64,000 nt of DNA from Hallerella sp964587155 (GTDB taxonomy: Bacteria; Fibrobacterota; Fibrobacteria; Fibrobacterales; Fibrobacteraceae). Every line of letters begins with the position of its first letter. Position 1 is the first letter of the stretch. The position numbers and the translations under genes were made by a program. The stretch lies in NCBI GenBank assembly GCA_964587155.1, contig CAZPKF010000006.1, positions 66,766 to 130,765 of the forward strand, in the 5' to 3' direction. Positions 8,221 through 17,794 of this stretch are shown piece by piece. The notes below the pieces were generated by a model, which saw only the letters and a program-made list of their open reading frames with translations, did not search any database and was not told the DNA's origin.

Positions 8221-8742
8221 TTAAAATTCCTCGGCAAAATCCGCAATGGGATTCCGCAACGCATGACGTGGACCCGGTCCGCCGTTTTTCGAAGCGGCGT
8301 AACCGATATCTAGCAGACAGACCAATTCCATTTTGTCCGGAATCCCCATCGCCTTTTTGACGTCTTCTGCTTTGAACCCTCTGGCCCAAAGGCTTTCCAA
8401 ACCGCAATCTTTAGCGGCGAGCATCATGTGCGTTGTGACAATACTCGCGTCTTCAAATCCGCAATCATGATCATCTCCATGCGCAAGAGCTTTGTAACTC
8501 CGCGATGTATCGAAACAGACCATCAAAACGACAGGAGCGTTGTAAGCCATCCGGGTCGCCGCTCGAATTTTTTCCAAAGATTCTGAAGAGCGCAATACGT
8601 AAACGTGAACCGGTTGCGCATTTGTCGCTGTAGGGGCTATGCGGCCCGCTTCCAAGACCAAATCCAATTTTTCCTGTTCTACGGATTTATCCGAAAAGGA
8701 ACGGCAGCTGTAACGGCTTCGCGCTAAATCTAAAAATGACAT
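8221..8742 (-). CDS. Nitroreductase family protein (FMN-dependent)
   Basis: A 173-residue nitroreductase-fold oxidoreductase, a cytosolic FMN enzyme using NAD(P)H. The N-terminal flavin-phosphate motif is RSRYSCRSFSDKSV. The central helix is RIAPTATNAQPVHVYVL, and the C-terminal part has GLESLWARGF and GPRHALRNP. Length is on the short side but typical of the small subgroup. The ATG at 8742 is preceded by GAGAGG; an earlier ATG at 8772 has no such site. It is followed at once by the glycosylase gene, so the two are probably co-transcribed. Confidence 0.85.
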   Translation of the reverse strand: MSFLDLARSRYSCRSFSDKSVEQEKLDLVLEAGRIAPTATNAQPVHVYVLRSSESLEKIRAATRMAYNAPVVLMVCFDTSRSYKALAHGDDHDCGFEDASIVTTHMMLAAKDCGLESLWARGFKAEDVKKAMGIPDKMELVCLLDIGYAASKNGGPGPRHALRNPIADFAEEF

Positions 8743-8848
8743 AAAAACCTCTCGTTCACAGGAAATATACAATAAAGCGACTCGCTCATGTGCAAAAATA
8801 TTTTATTCAAAATCCCTTCTTTCTTTTTCAATTTCTCTTTGGGCTGGG

Positions 8849-8987
8849 AAAAGTTTCCGCATCAAAAGGAACAGTCCAAATTTCACAAAAAAGGCTCGCT
8901 GCCTGCGTTCCTCCAAGTGCGCTTTCACCGCCCCCGCAGAAAAGGCTTTCTGCATGAAATCCCATCAAGGAAACTCCACATTCCTAA
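8849..8987 (+). repeat. Dispersed intergenic repeat, copy B (with upstream module)
   Basis: It has the accessory module AAAAGTTTCCGCATCAAAA plus CAGTCCAAATTTCACAAAA, then AAGGCTCGCTGCC. The core parts CACCGCCCCCGCAGAAAAGG, GAAATCCCATCAAGGAAACT and ATTCCTAAAG follow. The accessory module recurs at 63729 and in part at 44161. Confidence 0.7.
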
Positions 8988-8991
8988 AGAA

Positions 8992-9864
8992 TCATTCCGC
9001 CGGATGCAGCACATTCTTGCGAAATTCAGGCGTTAAAACTTCACAGCGTTTATCATTTGGCCTTGACGTGTAAACCTTGAGTTCTTTCGTAAACAAGCCT
9101 GTTACTTCAAAGCTCACCTTCCACGAACTTGAATCCGGGCAATTTTCCCATGTATCCCGATTTCTCGCGCGCCAGGCGAACTTGCCTGTTTTTTCAAAGT
9201 GAAAGTATTCCGATTTCAAAGGTGCATACCCTAATTGTTCCCAAGATCCCAAGAGTTTATTCTTTGCGAAATAATCCCGTTGCAATTGATAAAAACGGGA
9301 AGCTTCCCTTTCGAGTTCAGCCACTTTCAAGGGCGTTTTCCGCGCTGGATCCGCCATTTGGAAAATTAAAAATATTCCCAAAATAGCGCCAACCGATACA
9401 CCGGCAGCGATGAAAACGCCTTGGGAATGCAAACGAAAAAATTGAAGGATATTTGGAGAATCCTCCGAGGATTCTCCCGTCGAAGAAAGTTTCAAAACAT
9501 GCGCAGAAAGAAGTCCCCGCGCCGCCAATTCCGGGAAAAGTACCGAAAAAATTCCAACCGAAAACAACGCAAATCCCAAAACGAATGCGCAAGGAATCAG
9601 CTTGCCAACAATGGGCAAGAGTTCATCGCGAACAGTCAAAATGATTTGCATCAATTCCCTGTCTTCCGCAAATGTATTCAGCGCTATTTTCCCCGTAAAA
9701 TTTCCATAACGCGCTAACGCTTGTTCCACAATTTTCGAAGCGAATCCATCGGCAAAATTCAATGCAAAACCAATCGCAATCAAAACGATTCCAAAAACGA
9801 GAGCGACGATTCCCAAAACACGGACCGTGCGCTTTTTAGAAAAGCCTTCCCACTCTTTTGTCAT
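8992..9864 (-). CDS. Membrane protein, hypothetical
   Basis: A 290-residue protein that I do not recognise. Hydrophobic segments lie at about residues 16-36, 88-108 and 148-168. A soluble C-terminal part of about 120 residues follows, rich in aromatic residues, with YQLQRDYFAKN near its start and two cysteines. The arrangement suggests a three-helix inner-membrane protein with a periplasmic C-domain. Its ATG overlaps the stop of the upstream acyltransferase fusion (ATGA), so it is translationally coupled to lipid-remodelling genes and may assist them. That link is inference. Confidence 0.65.
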   Translation of the reverse strand: MTKEWEGFSKKRTVRVLGIVALVFGIVLIAIGFALNFADGFASKIVEQALARYGNFTGKIALNTFAEDRELMQIILTVRDELLPIVGKLIPCAFVLGFALFSVGIFSVLFPELAARGLLSAHVLKLSSTGESSEDSPNILQFFRLHSQGVFIAAGVSVGAILGIFLIFQMADPARKTPLKVAELEREASRFYQLQRDYFAKNKLLGSWEQLGYAPLKSEYFHFEKTGKFAWRARNRDTWENCPDSSSWKVSFEVTGLFTKELKVYTSRPNDKRCEVLTPEFRKNVLHPAE

Positions 9865-12800
9865 TTTGCCATTTCTCCTTGTGAAGAAAGTTCAATCGCC
9901 ATTTTCTTTGCCGTTGAAAAATCAGCTTTTCCCGTTCCCAGCTTGGGAACCTGTTCCACACGGAACGCCGCACCGGGAATCATCATTTGCGGAATGCCCG
10001 ATTTGCGGATTTCCCGCAAAATTTCATCCGCATCCTTTTCTCCCGAAAACAGCAAGACTATTTTTTCGCCCTTGACAGCGTCCGGGATAGCGACAACGCT
10101 GTAATCGAGGCCTTTCAATATTTCCGTTTCGTTCAGTTTTCCTTCAACAGCACCAAGCGAAATCATTTCTCCGCCGAGCTTCGCAAATCGACTGTAACGG
10201 TCAACGATGACGACAAAACCATCCTTGTCGAGATACCCCTTGTCTCCCGTTTTATACCAACGATGGCCGCCGATTTCCAAAATAACGCTTTTCGTGCGTT
10301 CAGGATCCTTCAGATAACCTTTCATCACCTGACAGCCACCGATGAGAATCATTCCCTCTTCGCCTTGCGGAAGTTCCTCATCCGTTACCGGATCAATTAT
10401 TTTAACGCCGACTCCCGGAATCGCCATGCCGACGGATTTCACATTGGAGCGGGGATCCGTTGTCAAGAAATCGTCAAGCAAAACATCTTCGGCATTGAAC
10501 GTGGCGACAGGAGCCGTTTCCGTGCAGCCATAACCCTCGTAAATTTCTTTTTTGAACTTGCGGGCAAACAAATCCCGAATTTCCGGGCGAAGCTTTTCCG
10601 CACCCGAAAGTACAAACCTCAAGTGTTTGAAACACATCGGATGCACCCAGCGGTTGATTCCCACTGCCCGTAAGAATGTCGGCGTTCCCACCAAAATAGT
10701 TACCCGGAATTCCGCACAAACTCGCGCCATCGTCTTCACGTCCGTCGGTTCCGAGCAGGTGACTAGCGGAACGCCTTCAAAAAGGGGCAAAAGCACCGTC
10801 ACCGTCAACCCGAACGAATGGAATATCGGAAGCTCCGCTAACATCACGTCGCCCGGGCAAATCGTCAAGACGGCATCCGTTTGCTGCGTATTCGCCACCA
10901 GATTCCGGTGAGAAAGCATCACGCCTTTGGGAACGCCTTCCGATCCGGAACTGAAAAGGACAACAGCGGTATCGTCCGGGCGCACCTTCGCCACAAAGAA
11001 AAATTCAAGGAGCCTCGAAGGCAAAAAGACCGCCGCCGCAAAGGCGAACATCCGGAACAGCGGACTAGAAAGCTTTTCCAAATCTTCAACGCAAATGAGT
11101 TTACAGACACTGCCCAGCTTAAAAAAGTCCTGTCCGCGGAGTTGCATTTTATTCAACAGTTCCCAACTGGTGAACACCGTTTTAACCTCGGAGCGTTCTA
11201 TGCATTTGAGAACCGTTTCCACTCCAGACGTATAATTCAAATTGACACTTGTCTTGCCGCAAGCCAGAATGCCCAGCAACAGCGAAATGCTTTCGGGTGC
11301 CGGTGGGAACATGAATCCGATGCGACTTTCCTTGGAAGTGATTTTTGAAACCACGCGGGAATATGTCAATACTTGCCGAACAAGACCAAAACCCGAAAGA
11401 TGATCGCCCTTGGGGCTGAAAATGGAAACACGGTGACGGACTCGCCGTTTGGCCGCCTTGATGCAAAACGGAACGACTGTCGGATAATGGGATAACGATT
11501 CGGACCAGGCGACCATAGAAAGTTCACGCAAGATATTCCGTAATTTCGCCGTATCCGTTTCCGCCGGAAATTCCTTGCCAAACGCAATGGAAACGACCCG
11601 TGTGGTTTTCTCTCCGAAATTCACGCTGTCATGGGCATAACTGGTTTTGCCGCCCCAAACGCCCTGTATATAAAAAGGGAAAAGTTTTGCATTCGTATCG
11701 CGGATGGCTTCCGAATAGTCGATAGAAAAACGCCCGATGTTGCAAGACTTCGCCAGTTCTCCTTCCGGGAAAATGATGACCGCTTCTCCGTGCAAAAGAG
11801 CCTTGCGGATGGCAGCCATCGCCGGTTCCGGATTACGGCGGTTGATGCGTATCGCTCCGAGAAGTTTCAAGAGCCAGCGGGAAAATCCGTGTTCGGATTT
11901 GTCTTCGTTCATCGCCATGCGCAACGGACGCGGACTTGCCATTTGCAATAAAATCCAATCCATATAACTTGTATGATTTCCCAACAGCAAAACGGGTCCT
12001 TCCATTGGAATATTCTCATTGCCGATCACTTTCAAATTGTAGCGGAACACGTAATACGCGCGGAACATCGTGCGGAGCAACGATTGCGGAAACCGGATAA
12101 ACGCCCAGATAAAAGCCAAAAAGAGAAACAGGGAAAATACAAACAAAAAAGTTTGGCGGTCAATCGATGTGTGAGTCAAAAGCAACACTTCCAACCCGAC
12201 GACAAAAAGCAAAAAGACCATCGTCACCATATTCGAAACCGCAACGATGCGCCCCGAAGATGCCGGACGGGAATACAGCAACAGCAAGGAATTCAACACG
12301 GTTCCCAAAGAACCGAAGAAAAGTCCCAAAAAAGCGTAAAGCATCCGCAAAAGCACGGGATTATCCGCAAACGGAATGAAAAACGCACAAACGCCACACC
12401 CAAGGACAGAAACCGGAATCAGTCCCACTTCAATAAAACGGTGCGAAGAATGCGAAGCCAGGTAGCCGCCCAAGATCATGCCGAACGCAGAAAAGACTAG
12501 CCCATTCCACGCCACTTGAATAAAACCTTCCCCAGAAAGGCTCTGCGACAACAGAACGAACACTTGCGCAAGTCCCCAAAAAACGGCAAGCCCTATAATC
12601 ACCGTCCGCGAAAGTCCGATGTACCACGTCGCATGGAAAATCCGCCCGGGCGATCGGATTTGCAAAGATTCCCGTTCACGTCCCGTTTTCGGGATAAAAA
12701 ATGCAGCGAGAGCCGAAAGTACGGCCATCCCGACGAAAATCCAAAGCAAACAATCCACACCCAAGAACGTTTCCGATTCTGAATAAAGGCTGAGCACTCC

Positions 12801-13256
12801 CACCGAAGCGATCAACGCTCCGATGACCATCACGCTGAAAACATGGGCAACTCCCGTTGAAAGCTTATCTGCGCCAAACATTTCCTTGACGATTCCGTAT
12901 TTGGCAGGGCTTCCCAACGCAAACGAAGACGCAACCAGCAGCACAAACCAAACCGCAATTTGCGGAAGCCCAAGAGTCCAGAGCACTCCGATGACAATTG
13001 TCCCGGCGACAAAGCCGAGCGAACTCCAGGCGACAACCTTTCCCTTTCCAAATCTATCTGCAAGAAATCCAGAAATAGAAAACAGCGCAAGATACGGAAT
13101 GTAGAACATGGACTGGAGAAGCGCGCTGTAAACAGGAAGTTTGGACGCTTCCACCGAGTATTTGAGCCATTGTTCAAAAAAAAGGAAAAGCCCCATCTGA
13201 ATGAAAGATGAGGCTAAGACAGAGACCAAGTAAGGAACGAGACCTTTGATTTTCAT
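9861..13256 (-). CDS. LplT-PlsC-acyl-ACP synthetase fusion (phospholipid acyl remodelling), second copy
   Basis: An 1131-residue inner-membrane fusion. Residues 1-395 form an MFS/LplT-like lysophospholipid flippase. Residues 405-600 form a PlsC acyltransferase with the HX4D motif (NHTSYMD, His428/Asp433) and FPEG at 496-499. Residues 640-1120 form an AMP-binding acyl-ACP or acyl-CoA synthetase with the phosphate loop FSSGSEGVPKG (768-778) and the YEGYGCTET region. Together these import lysophospholipid, activate a fatty acid and reacylate the lipid, as LplT plus Aas do in Enterobacteria. It follows a paralogue with a 34-bp gap. Confidence 0.9.
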   Translation of the reverse strand: MKIKGLVPYLVSVLASSFIQMGLFLFFEQWLKYSVEASKLPVYSALLQSMFYIPYLALFSISGFLADRFGKGKVVAWSSLGFVAGTIVIGVLWTLGLPQIAVWFVLLVASSFALGSPAKYGIVKEMFGADKLSTGVAHVFSVMVIGALIASVGVLSLYSESETFLGVDCLLWIFVGMAVLSALAAFFIPKTGRERESLQIRSPGRIFHATWYIGLSRTVIIGLAVFWGLAQVFVLLSQSLSGEGFIQVAWNGLVFSAFGMILGGYLASHSSHRFIEVGLIPVSVLGCGVCAFFIPFADNPVLLRMLYAFLGLFFGSLGTVLNSLLLLYSRPASSGRIVAVSNMVTMVFLLFVVGLEVLLLTHTSIDRQTFLFVFSLFLFLAFIWAFIRFPQSLLRTMFRAYYVFRYNLKVIGNENIPMEGPVLLLGNHTSYMDWILLQMASPRPLRMAMNEDKSEHGFSRWLLKLLGAIRINRRNPEPAMAAIRKALLHGEAVIIFPEGELAKSCNIGRFSIDYSEAIRDTNAKLFPFYIQGVWGGKTSYAHDSVNFGEKTTRVVSIAFGKEFPAETDTAKLRNILRELSMVAWSESLSHYPTVVPFCIKAAKRRVRHRVSIFSPKGDHLSGFGLVRQVLTYSRVVSKITSKESRIGFMFPPAPESISLLLGILACGKTSVNLNYTSGVETVLKCIERSEVKTVFTSWELLNKMQLRGQDFFKLGSVCKLICVEDLEKLSSPLFRMFAFAAAVFLPSRLLEFFFVAKVRPDDTAVVLFSSGSEGVPKGVMLSHRNLVANTQQTDAVLTICPGDVMLAELPIFHSFGLTVTVLLPLFEGVPLVTCSEPTDVKTMARVCAEFRVTILVGTPTFLRAVGINRWVHPMCFKHLRFVLSGAEKLRPEIRDLFARKFKKEIYEGYGCTETAPVATFNAEDVLLDDFLTTDPRSNVKSVGMAIPGVGVKIIDPVTDEELPQGEEGMILIGGCQVMKGYLKDPERTKSVILEIGGHRWYKTGDKGYLDKDGFVVIVDRYSRFAKLGGEMISLGAVEGKLNETEILKGLDYSVVAIPDAVKGEKIVLLFSGEKDADEILREIRKSGIPQMMIPGAAFRVEQVPKLGTGKADFSTAKKMAIELSSQGEMAK

Positions 13257-13290
13257 GAAATTCCTTGGGGTATTTTCCTTAATTTAGAAT

Positions 13291-16200
13291 TCATTTTTGA
13301 GCGAGTTCCAAAGCAATTTTCTTAGAAGCCTTGAAATCCGCCTTTCCTGTTCCAAGCTTTGGAATAGCCGGAACGTGGAACGCCATTCCGGGAACCATCA
13401 ACGGAGGAATTCCCGATTTGCGCAAATCCCGCAAAATGTCGGCTGGTTCCCTGTCAATGCCCGAATACAAAAGAACGACACATTCGCCCTTTGCGCTGTC
13501 TGGAATCGACGTGACCATGTAATCACCGCCTTCCAGGATTTTCGTATCGTTGATGCGGAGTTCCACGGCGCCAAGAGAAATCATTTCTCCGCCGAGTTTC
13601 GCGAATCGGCTGTAGCGGTCAACAATCGTGAGGAACCCGTCTTCATCGATGTGACCTTTATCGCCCGTGCGATACCAACGTCTGCCGTCCAATTCCACAA
13701 TGGCGTCTTTGGTGTGCGAAGAATCTTTCAAATAACCCTTCATCACCTGACAACCGCCGATGAGAATCATACCGTCTTCGCCGACAGGAAGTTCTTCGTT
13801 CGTTTCCGGATCGACAATTTTATAAAGTGTCCCCGGCAACGGCATACCCACCGTTCCAGGCTTGTTGTTCACCTGCATCGTCAAATAATCGTTCAACAGA
13901 ATATTGTCGAAATTCACTGATGCGACAGGAGCCGTTTCCGTGCAACCATAGCCCTCGTAAATTTCCTTGCCGAATTTGAGTCGGAAGGCCGTGCTGATTT
14001 CCGGACGGAGCTTTTCTGCCCCCGCGATAATCAGCCGCAAATACTTAAAGCACATCGGATGCACCCAACGGTTCACGGTAAAGGCACGCAAAAAGGTCGG
14101 CGTTCCAACAAATGCGGTCACCCGGAATTCCGCACAAACGCGCGCCATGGTTTTCACATCCGTCGGATCGGCGACAACCACAATGGGAGTTCCTTCCACA
14201 AGGCAAAGAATCACGTTGACAGTCAACCCGAACGAGTGGAAGAGAGGCAATTCCGCAAGCATCACATCGTTTTTCGTCGCATTGAAAATGCACGAAAGCT
14301 GGGACGCATTGCCTATCATGTTGTAATGGGTCAGCTCTACCCCTTTGGGAACGCCTTCTGTTCCCGAACTGAACAGGATGACCGCCGTATCGGTGAGCTT
14401 CACCTTTTTGAAGTAAAAGAATTTGATGAGCGAAACTGGCAAAGCGACACCCATAATCATGTGGAACGCCATCGCCCAATGCGGAATACTTTTGAGAACA
14501 TCTTCCGCATACACAAAACGGCACTTTTCACCGAGAACCGAATAATCTGTTCCCTTTTGCTTCAACCGTTCCAAAAAAACGCGGCTCGTAATCACTGTTT
14601 TGATTTCGGCGCGGTCCATGCATTTTTGCACGATATCCGGAGAAGACGTGTAGTTCAAATTCACATTGACCTTTCCGCAGACCCAGCCAGCCAAATTGGC
14701 GATGATTCCCCCACCGGAAGGAGGCAGCATAATGCCCATGTTTTTTTCATTGGGGAACATTTTCTTGAACACGCGGCTGAAAGCAAGCGTAGCGCAAAGC
14801 AACTTGTAACCCGAAAGATGAGCGCCATCCGGACTGTAAATCGAAGGGCCCGCCCCGACGACTTTTTTGCAGGCGATGAGCCAAGATTCCGCGATGGGCT
14901 TGTAATTCTGCAGGGAATTTCTCCAGGCATCAATGGAAATTTCACGGACGATATTCCGAATCTTGTTCGGATCCGTATCTTTGGGCTGCGGGGCACCGAA
15001 AGAAACCGTAATCACGCGCGAAAGCTTCGCTCCGAGAGACTGGGAATCTGCAGACGCAGAATAAGCGAAGCGGCTGCCCCAAAGCCCCTGAATGTAAAAC
15101 GGCACAATGACCGCTTCCGTATCCTTGATGGCTTCGGAATAATCCAAACGGAACGGACCGATAAACGGCGTTTTCGCCACTTCGCCTTCCGGGAAGAGGA
15201 CCACAGCTTCTCCATTTTGCAAAGCGACCCGGATCTGCGCCATGGCGGATTTTTCATTTTTCTTGTGAATGCGGATGATTCCCATCCGTTTCAACACCCA
15301 GCGCAAAGTCCATTTTTCAAAGTGATCCTTGTTGCTTGCTATGCGGAGCGGCCGCGGAGTCGCCATCTGCAAAACGGCCCAATCGATAAAGCTGAAGTGG
15401 TTTCCCAAAAGGAGCACCGGACCCGCATCAGGAATATTTTGCAAGCCGAGAACCTTCAACCGATAAGTGCTGAAGAACGTACGGAGCAAAGACCGCAACA
15501 TTGCTTGCGGCAAGTGCTTTAGGGAATAGGCGAATCCGACGAAAGAAATCAGCGCAAGCAAGAAGAAAACGATTGGGAACACCAGATGCTGTTCATCGGG
15601 GAACAGTTTTTGAGTATAGTGGATGACTAGAGTTTCAAATCCCAGGAATAATCCCAAGATGACAATCTGAATCAAATTCGAAACAGCCAGAATCCGCCCA
15701 GAATTCGTCGGTTCCGTGTTGTATTGCAAAAGTGCGTTCAGCGTCACCAAGAACATCGCGCCAAAGAACCCCACCAAGAAAAACACGATGCCGATAAGGA
15801 TAGGCGACGAAAGGAAGGGAATGCACAAAAGGCAAATGGATGAACCCAAAGCGCCCATGGGCACAAGCCCCGTTTCAATAAAATCTTTCGATGCGCGGGC
15901 GACAATCAAAGAACCGAGCATCAAGCCCAGCACGGCAAAGAAAATGCCGTTTTTGAAAAGCGCAATCGTTTCATTCCAAGTCGAATCCTGCTGGAACACG
16001 AAAACAAAAATCTGCACTCCCGCCCAAAAGATGGATATTCCCACGATACATGCGCGGACCGTCGGCAATTTCCACGTGTGCACCACATTGCGCACCACCG
16101 AAGACCGTCTGGCCGAAGCGTATTCTCTGCCGACTTTGGGAATAAAAAAGGCAAGCACGGTAGCCAGTAGACTCACCGTCATTATCACCCAGGGCCACGC

Positions 16201-16737
16201 CACCGTTTTGCGCAAAAATTCCTTCACCGTCGGAGCCGAATCAAACGTCGATTCCACGGCGGCGAGTCCGGGAACCATCAAAGCGGCTAGCACTAACGCC
16301 AATACGGTAAAGACCTGAAGAAAACCATTCGCATAACCTAAAAGCTTCGTGCCAAACATTTCTTTCAAAATGCCGTATTTCGCAGGGCTGTGAACGGCAA
16401 AAGCGGCCGCAGTCAAAAGCGTAAAGAATATCGCCAAATTGTAAAACTTCAACGTGTAAAATACACCGGTTGCAATCAGCGAAGCCGTCATCACGACAGA
16501 ACTCCAGGCGATGACGCGGCTTTTCGAAAAGCGGTTCGAAAAGAAACTCGCCGGAACCACCATAAAGATAAACGGCAATAGGAAAAACGACTGGAAGAGG
16601 ACATTCCAGAAGAGCAATTCCGAACCCGAATAATGCGTCGCAATCACCTTCTGCGTAAAGACAAAATGCCCCATGACCGCAAAATTCGTAAAGAATACGG
16701 AGAGAAGTAAGGGCCAAACACCTTTAATTTTCCACAT
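13291..16737 (-). CDS. LplT-PlsC-acyl-ACP synthetase fusion (phospholipid acyl remodelling), first copy
   Basis: An 1148-residue paralogue of the next gene with the same three parts. An MFS/LplT-like transporter comes first. A PlsC acyltransferase follows with NHFSFID (HX4D) and FPEGEVAKT. Last is an AMP-binding synthetase with FSSGTEGVPKG and YEGYGCTETAPVAS. Long stretches match the downstream copy (for example CAEFRVTAFVGTPTFLRA), while the transporter half has diverged more. Two complete tandem copies suggest different acyl or lysolipid specificity rather than redundancy. The outer-membrane protein gene at 16769-17593 lies 31 bp upstream, so one operon is likely. Confidence 0.9.
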   Translation of the reverse strand: MWKIKGVWPLLLSVFFTNFAVMGHFVFTQKVIATHYSGSELLFWNVLFQSFFLLPFIFMVVPASFFSNRFSKSRVIAWSSVVMTASLIATGVFYTLKFYNLAIFFTLLTAAAFAVHSPAKYGILKEMFGTKLLGYANGFLQVFTVLALVLAALMVPGLAAVESTFDSAPTVKEFLRKTVAWPWVIMTVSLLATVLAFFIPKVGREYASARRSSVVRNVVHTWKLPTVRACIVGISIFWAGVQIFVFVFQQDSTWNETIALFKNGIFFAVLGLMLGSLIVARASKDFIETGLVPMGALGSSICLLCIPFLSSPILIGIVFFLVGFFGAMFLVTLNALLQYNTEPTNSGRILAVSNLIQIVILGLFLGFETLVIHYTQKLFPDEQHLVFPIVFFLLALISFVGFAYSLKHLPQAMLRSLLRTFFSTYRLKVLGLQNIPDAGPVLLLGNHFSFIDWAVLQMATPRPLRIASNKDHFEKWTLRWVLKRMGIIRIHKKNEKSAMAQIRVALQNGEAVVLFPEGEVAKTPFIGPFRLDYSEAIKDTEAVIVPFYIQGLWGSRFAYSASADSQSLGAKLSRVITVSFGAPQPKDTDPNKIRNIVREISIDAWRNSLQNYKPIAESWLIACKKVVGAGPSIYSPDGAHLSGYKLLCATLAFSRVFKKMFPNEKNMGIMLPPSGGGIIANLAGWVCGKVNVNLNYTSSPDIVQKCMDRAEIKTVITSRVFLERLKQKGTDYSVLGEKCRFVYAEDVLKSIPHWAMAFHMIMGVALPVSLIKFFYFKKVKLTDTAVILFSSGTEGVPKGVELTHYNMIGNASQLSCIFNATKNDVMLAELPLFHSFGLTVNVILCLVEGTPIVVVADPTDVKTMARVCAEFRVTAFVGTPTFLRAFTVNRWVHPMCFKYLRLIIAGAEKLRPEISTAFRLKFGKEIYEGYGCTETAPVASVNFDNILLNDYLTMQVNNKPGTVGMPLPGTLYKIVDPETNEELPVGEDGMILIGGCQVMKGYLKDSSHTKDAIVELDGRRWYRTGDKGHIDEDGFLTIVDRYSRFAKLGGEMISLGAVELRINDTKILEGGDYMVTSIPDSAKGECVVLLYSGIDREPADILRDLRKSGIPPLMVPGMAFHVPAIPKLGTGKADFKASKKIALELAQK

Positions 16738-16768
16738 TTGATAGCCAACCTTTATTTTTTAACAAAAA

Positions 16769-17593
16769 TTAAATCCGGAAACGCGCCGCGCATCCCATAG
16801 TAAAACCGTCGATGAGCAGAGCCGAAGAGTTCGTGTATTCCCAAAGAGGGATCGAGAAATAAGGTTCCACGTCGAATTTTCCCAACCGGACAGTCACCTT
16901 CGGTTCTATGGAAATTGACATCGTATAGCCGAAATCGTCTTCGTCACCGTAACCAGTTGCGCGGACATTCCCCGGCGTATTCGAACCCCAGTAAGTATCA
17001 TTTCCGAAAAGGAATTCAAACGGGAAGCCGATTCCCACCCGAAGCATTCCAAAGTCAAATTCCGGACGCACCAAAAAGTAAAGTTCATCCGCCGAATAAT
17101 CGTTGAAGTCCCAAAAATACCAGGAATGCAGGCGTACCCCGAACGATTCCGGGTTGCCGTAAAGGCTCGTGCCGCCGAACACCAGCGCTGGCGCTGGCGA
17201 ATCTCCGTTGCCCAGCAATTTTTTACTGCCGGATGGAAAGACGAATTCCAAAAATCCCGCTGAGGAGGGGCTGCCGTATTTGAGTCCAAGAATCGGTCCC
17301 CAAACGCCAGTCGCATTTTTAAGACCGTCATCCCGGATAGGATAAGTGAAATTGAATTCCAATCCGCGAACCGGACGGACGCGAATCGTCGGCATCAAAT
17401 TCAGCTGGGATTCCTTTTCAGAAAGGGAATAATCATCCCCGTCATGAAATCCTGTCCGGTAAAAGGCTCCATAAGCGGAAAGCTCCAATTGAAATGTGGA
17501 ACGGATAACGCCGTATTCGTTCATCAAGGCAAAAGCCGACGAGGCGAGCAAAGCGACAAGAGCAAAAACAATAGGACCGGATTTTTTCATCAT
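16769..17593 (-). CDS. Outer-membrane beta-barrel protein
   Basis: A 274-residue protein with a signal peptide (KKSGPIVFALVALLASSAFA) and repeated amphipathic strands typical of an outer-membrane barrel. Examples are RVRPVRGLEFNFTYPI, RLHSWYFWDF and LGKFDVEPYFSIPLWEY. It ends CAARFRI. Two adjacent ATGs occur; 17593 is used because AAAGGG lies at suitable spacing. It heads a probable operon with the two acyltransferase fusions, so it could be a lipid- or fatty-acid-related porin. That is inference from position only. Confidence 0.7.
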   Translation of the reverse strand: MMKKSGPIVFALVALLASSAFALMNEYGVIRSTFQLELSAYGAFYRTGFHDGDDYSLSEKESQLNLMPTIRVRPVRGLEFNFTYPIRDDGLKNATGVWGPILGLKYGSPSSAGFLEFVFPSGSKKLLGNGDSPAPALVFGGTSLYGNPESFGVRLHSWYFWDFNDYSADELYFLVRPEFDFGMLRVGIGFPFEFLFGNDTYWGSNTPGNVRATGYGDEDDFGYTMSISIEPKVTVRLGKFDVEPYFSIPLWEYTNSSALLIDGFTMGCAARFRI

Positions 17594-17794
17594 AAACCCT
17601 TTGATTTTTGGAAAAGATAGTTTTTTATTCCTAAACGGAATGGCGGTGTTCAGAAGAAACCTTATCCATTCCAGTTTCAGCATCTACCTCAATGACTTTC
17701 GGGGGAAACGGCCGAATCCATCCGCCAGAAAGGTTTATCTAACTTGATATCTTGGGGATAGCGATATATCTCCGAGCAGGAAACAGACCTCAAC

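Noticed and set aside
14059..15522. Long plus-strand open frame opposite the first acyltransferase fusion
   Set aside because: It is antisense to a clear three-domain protein, is rich in His/Arg as expected from a reversed coding frame, and has no recognisable domain.
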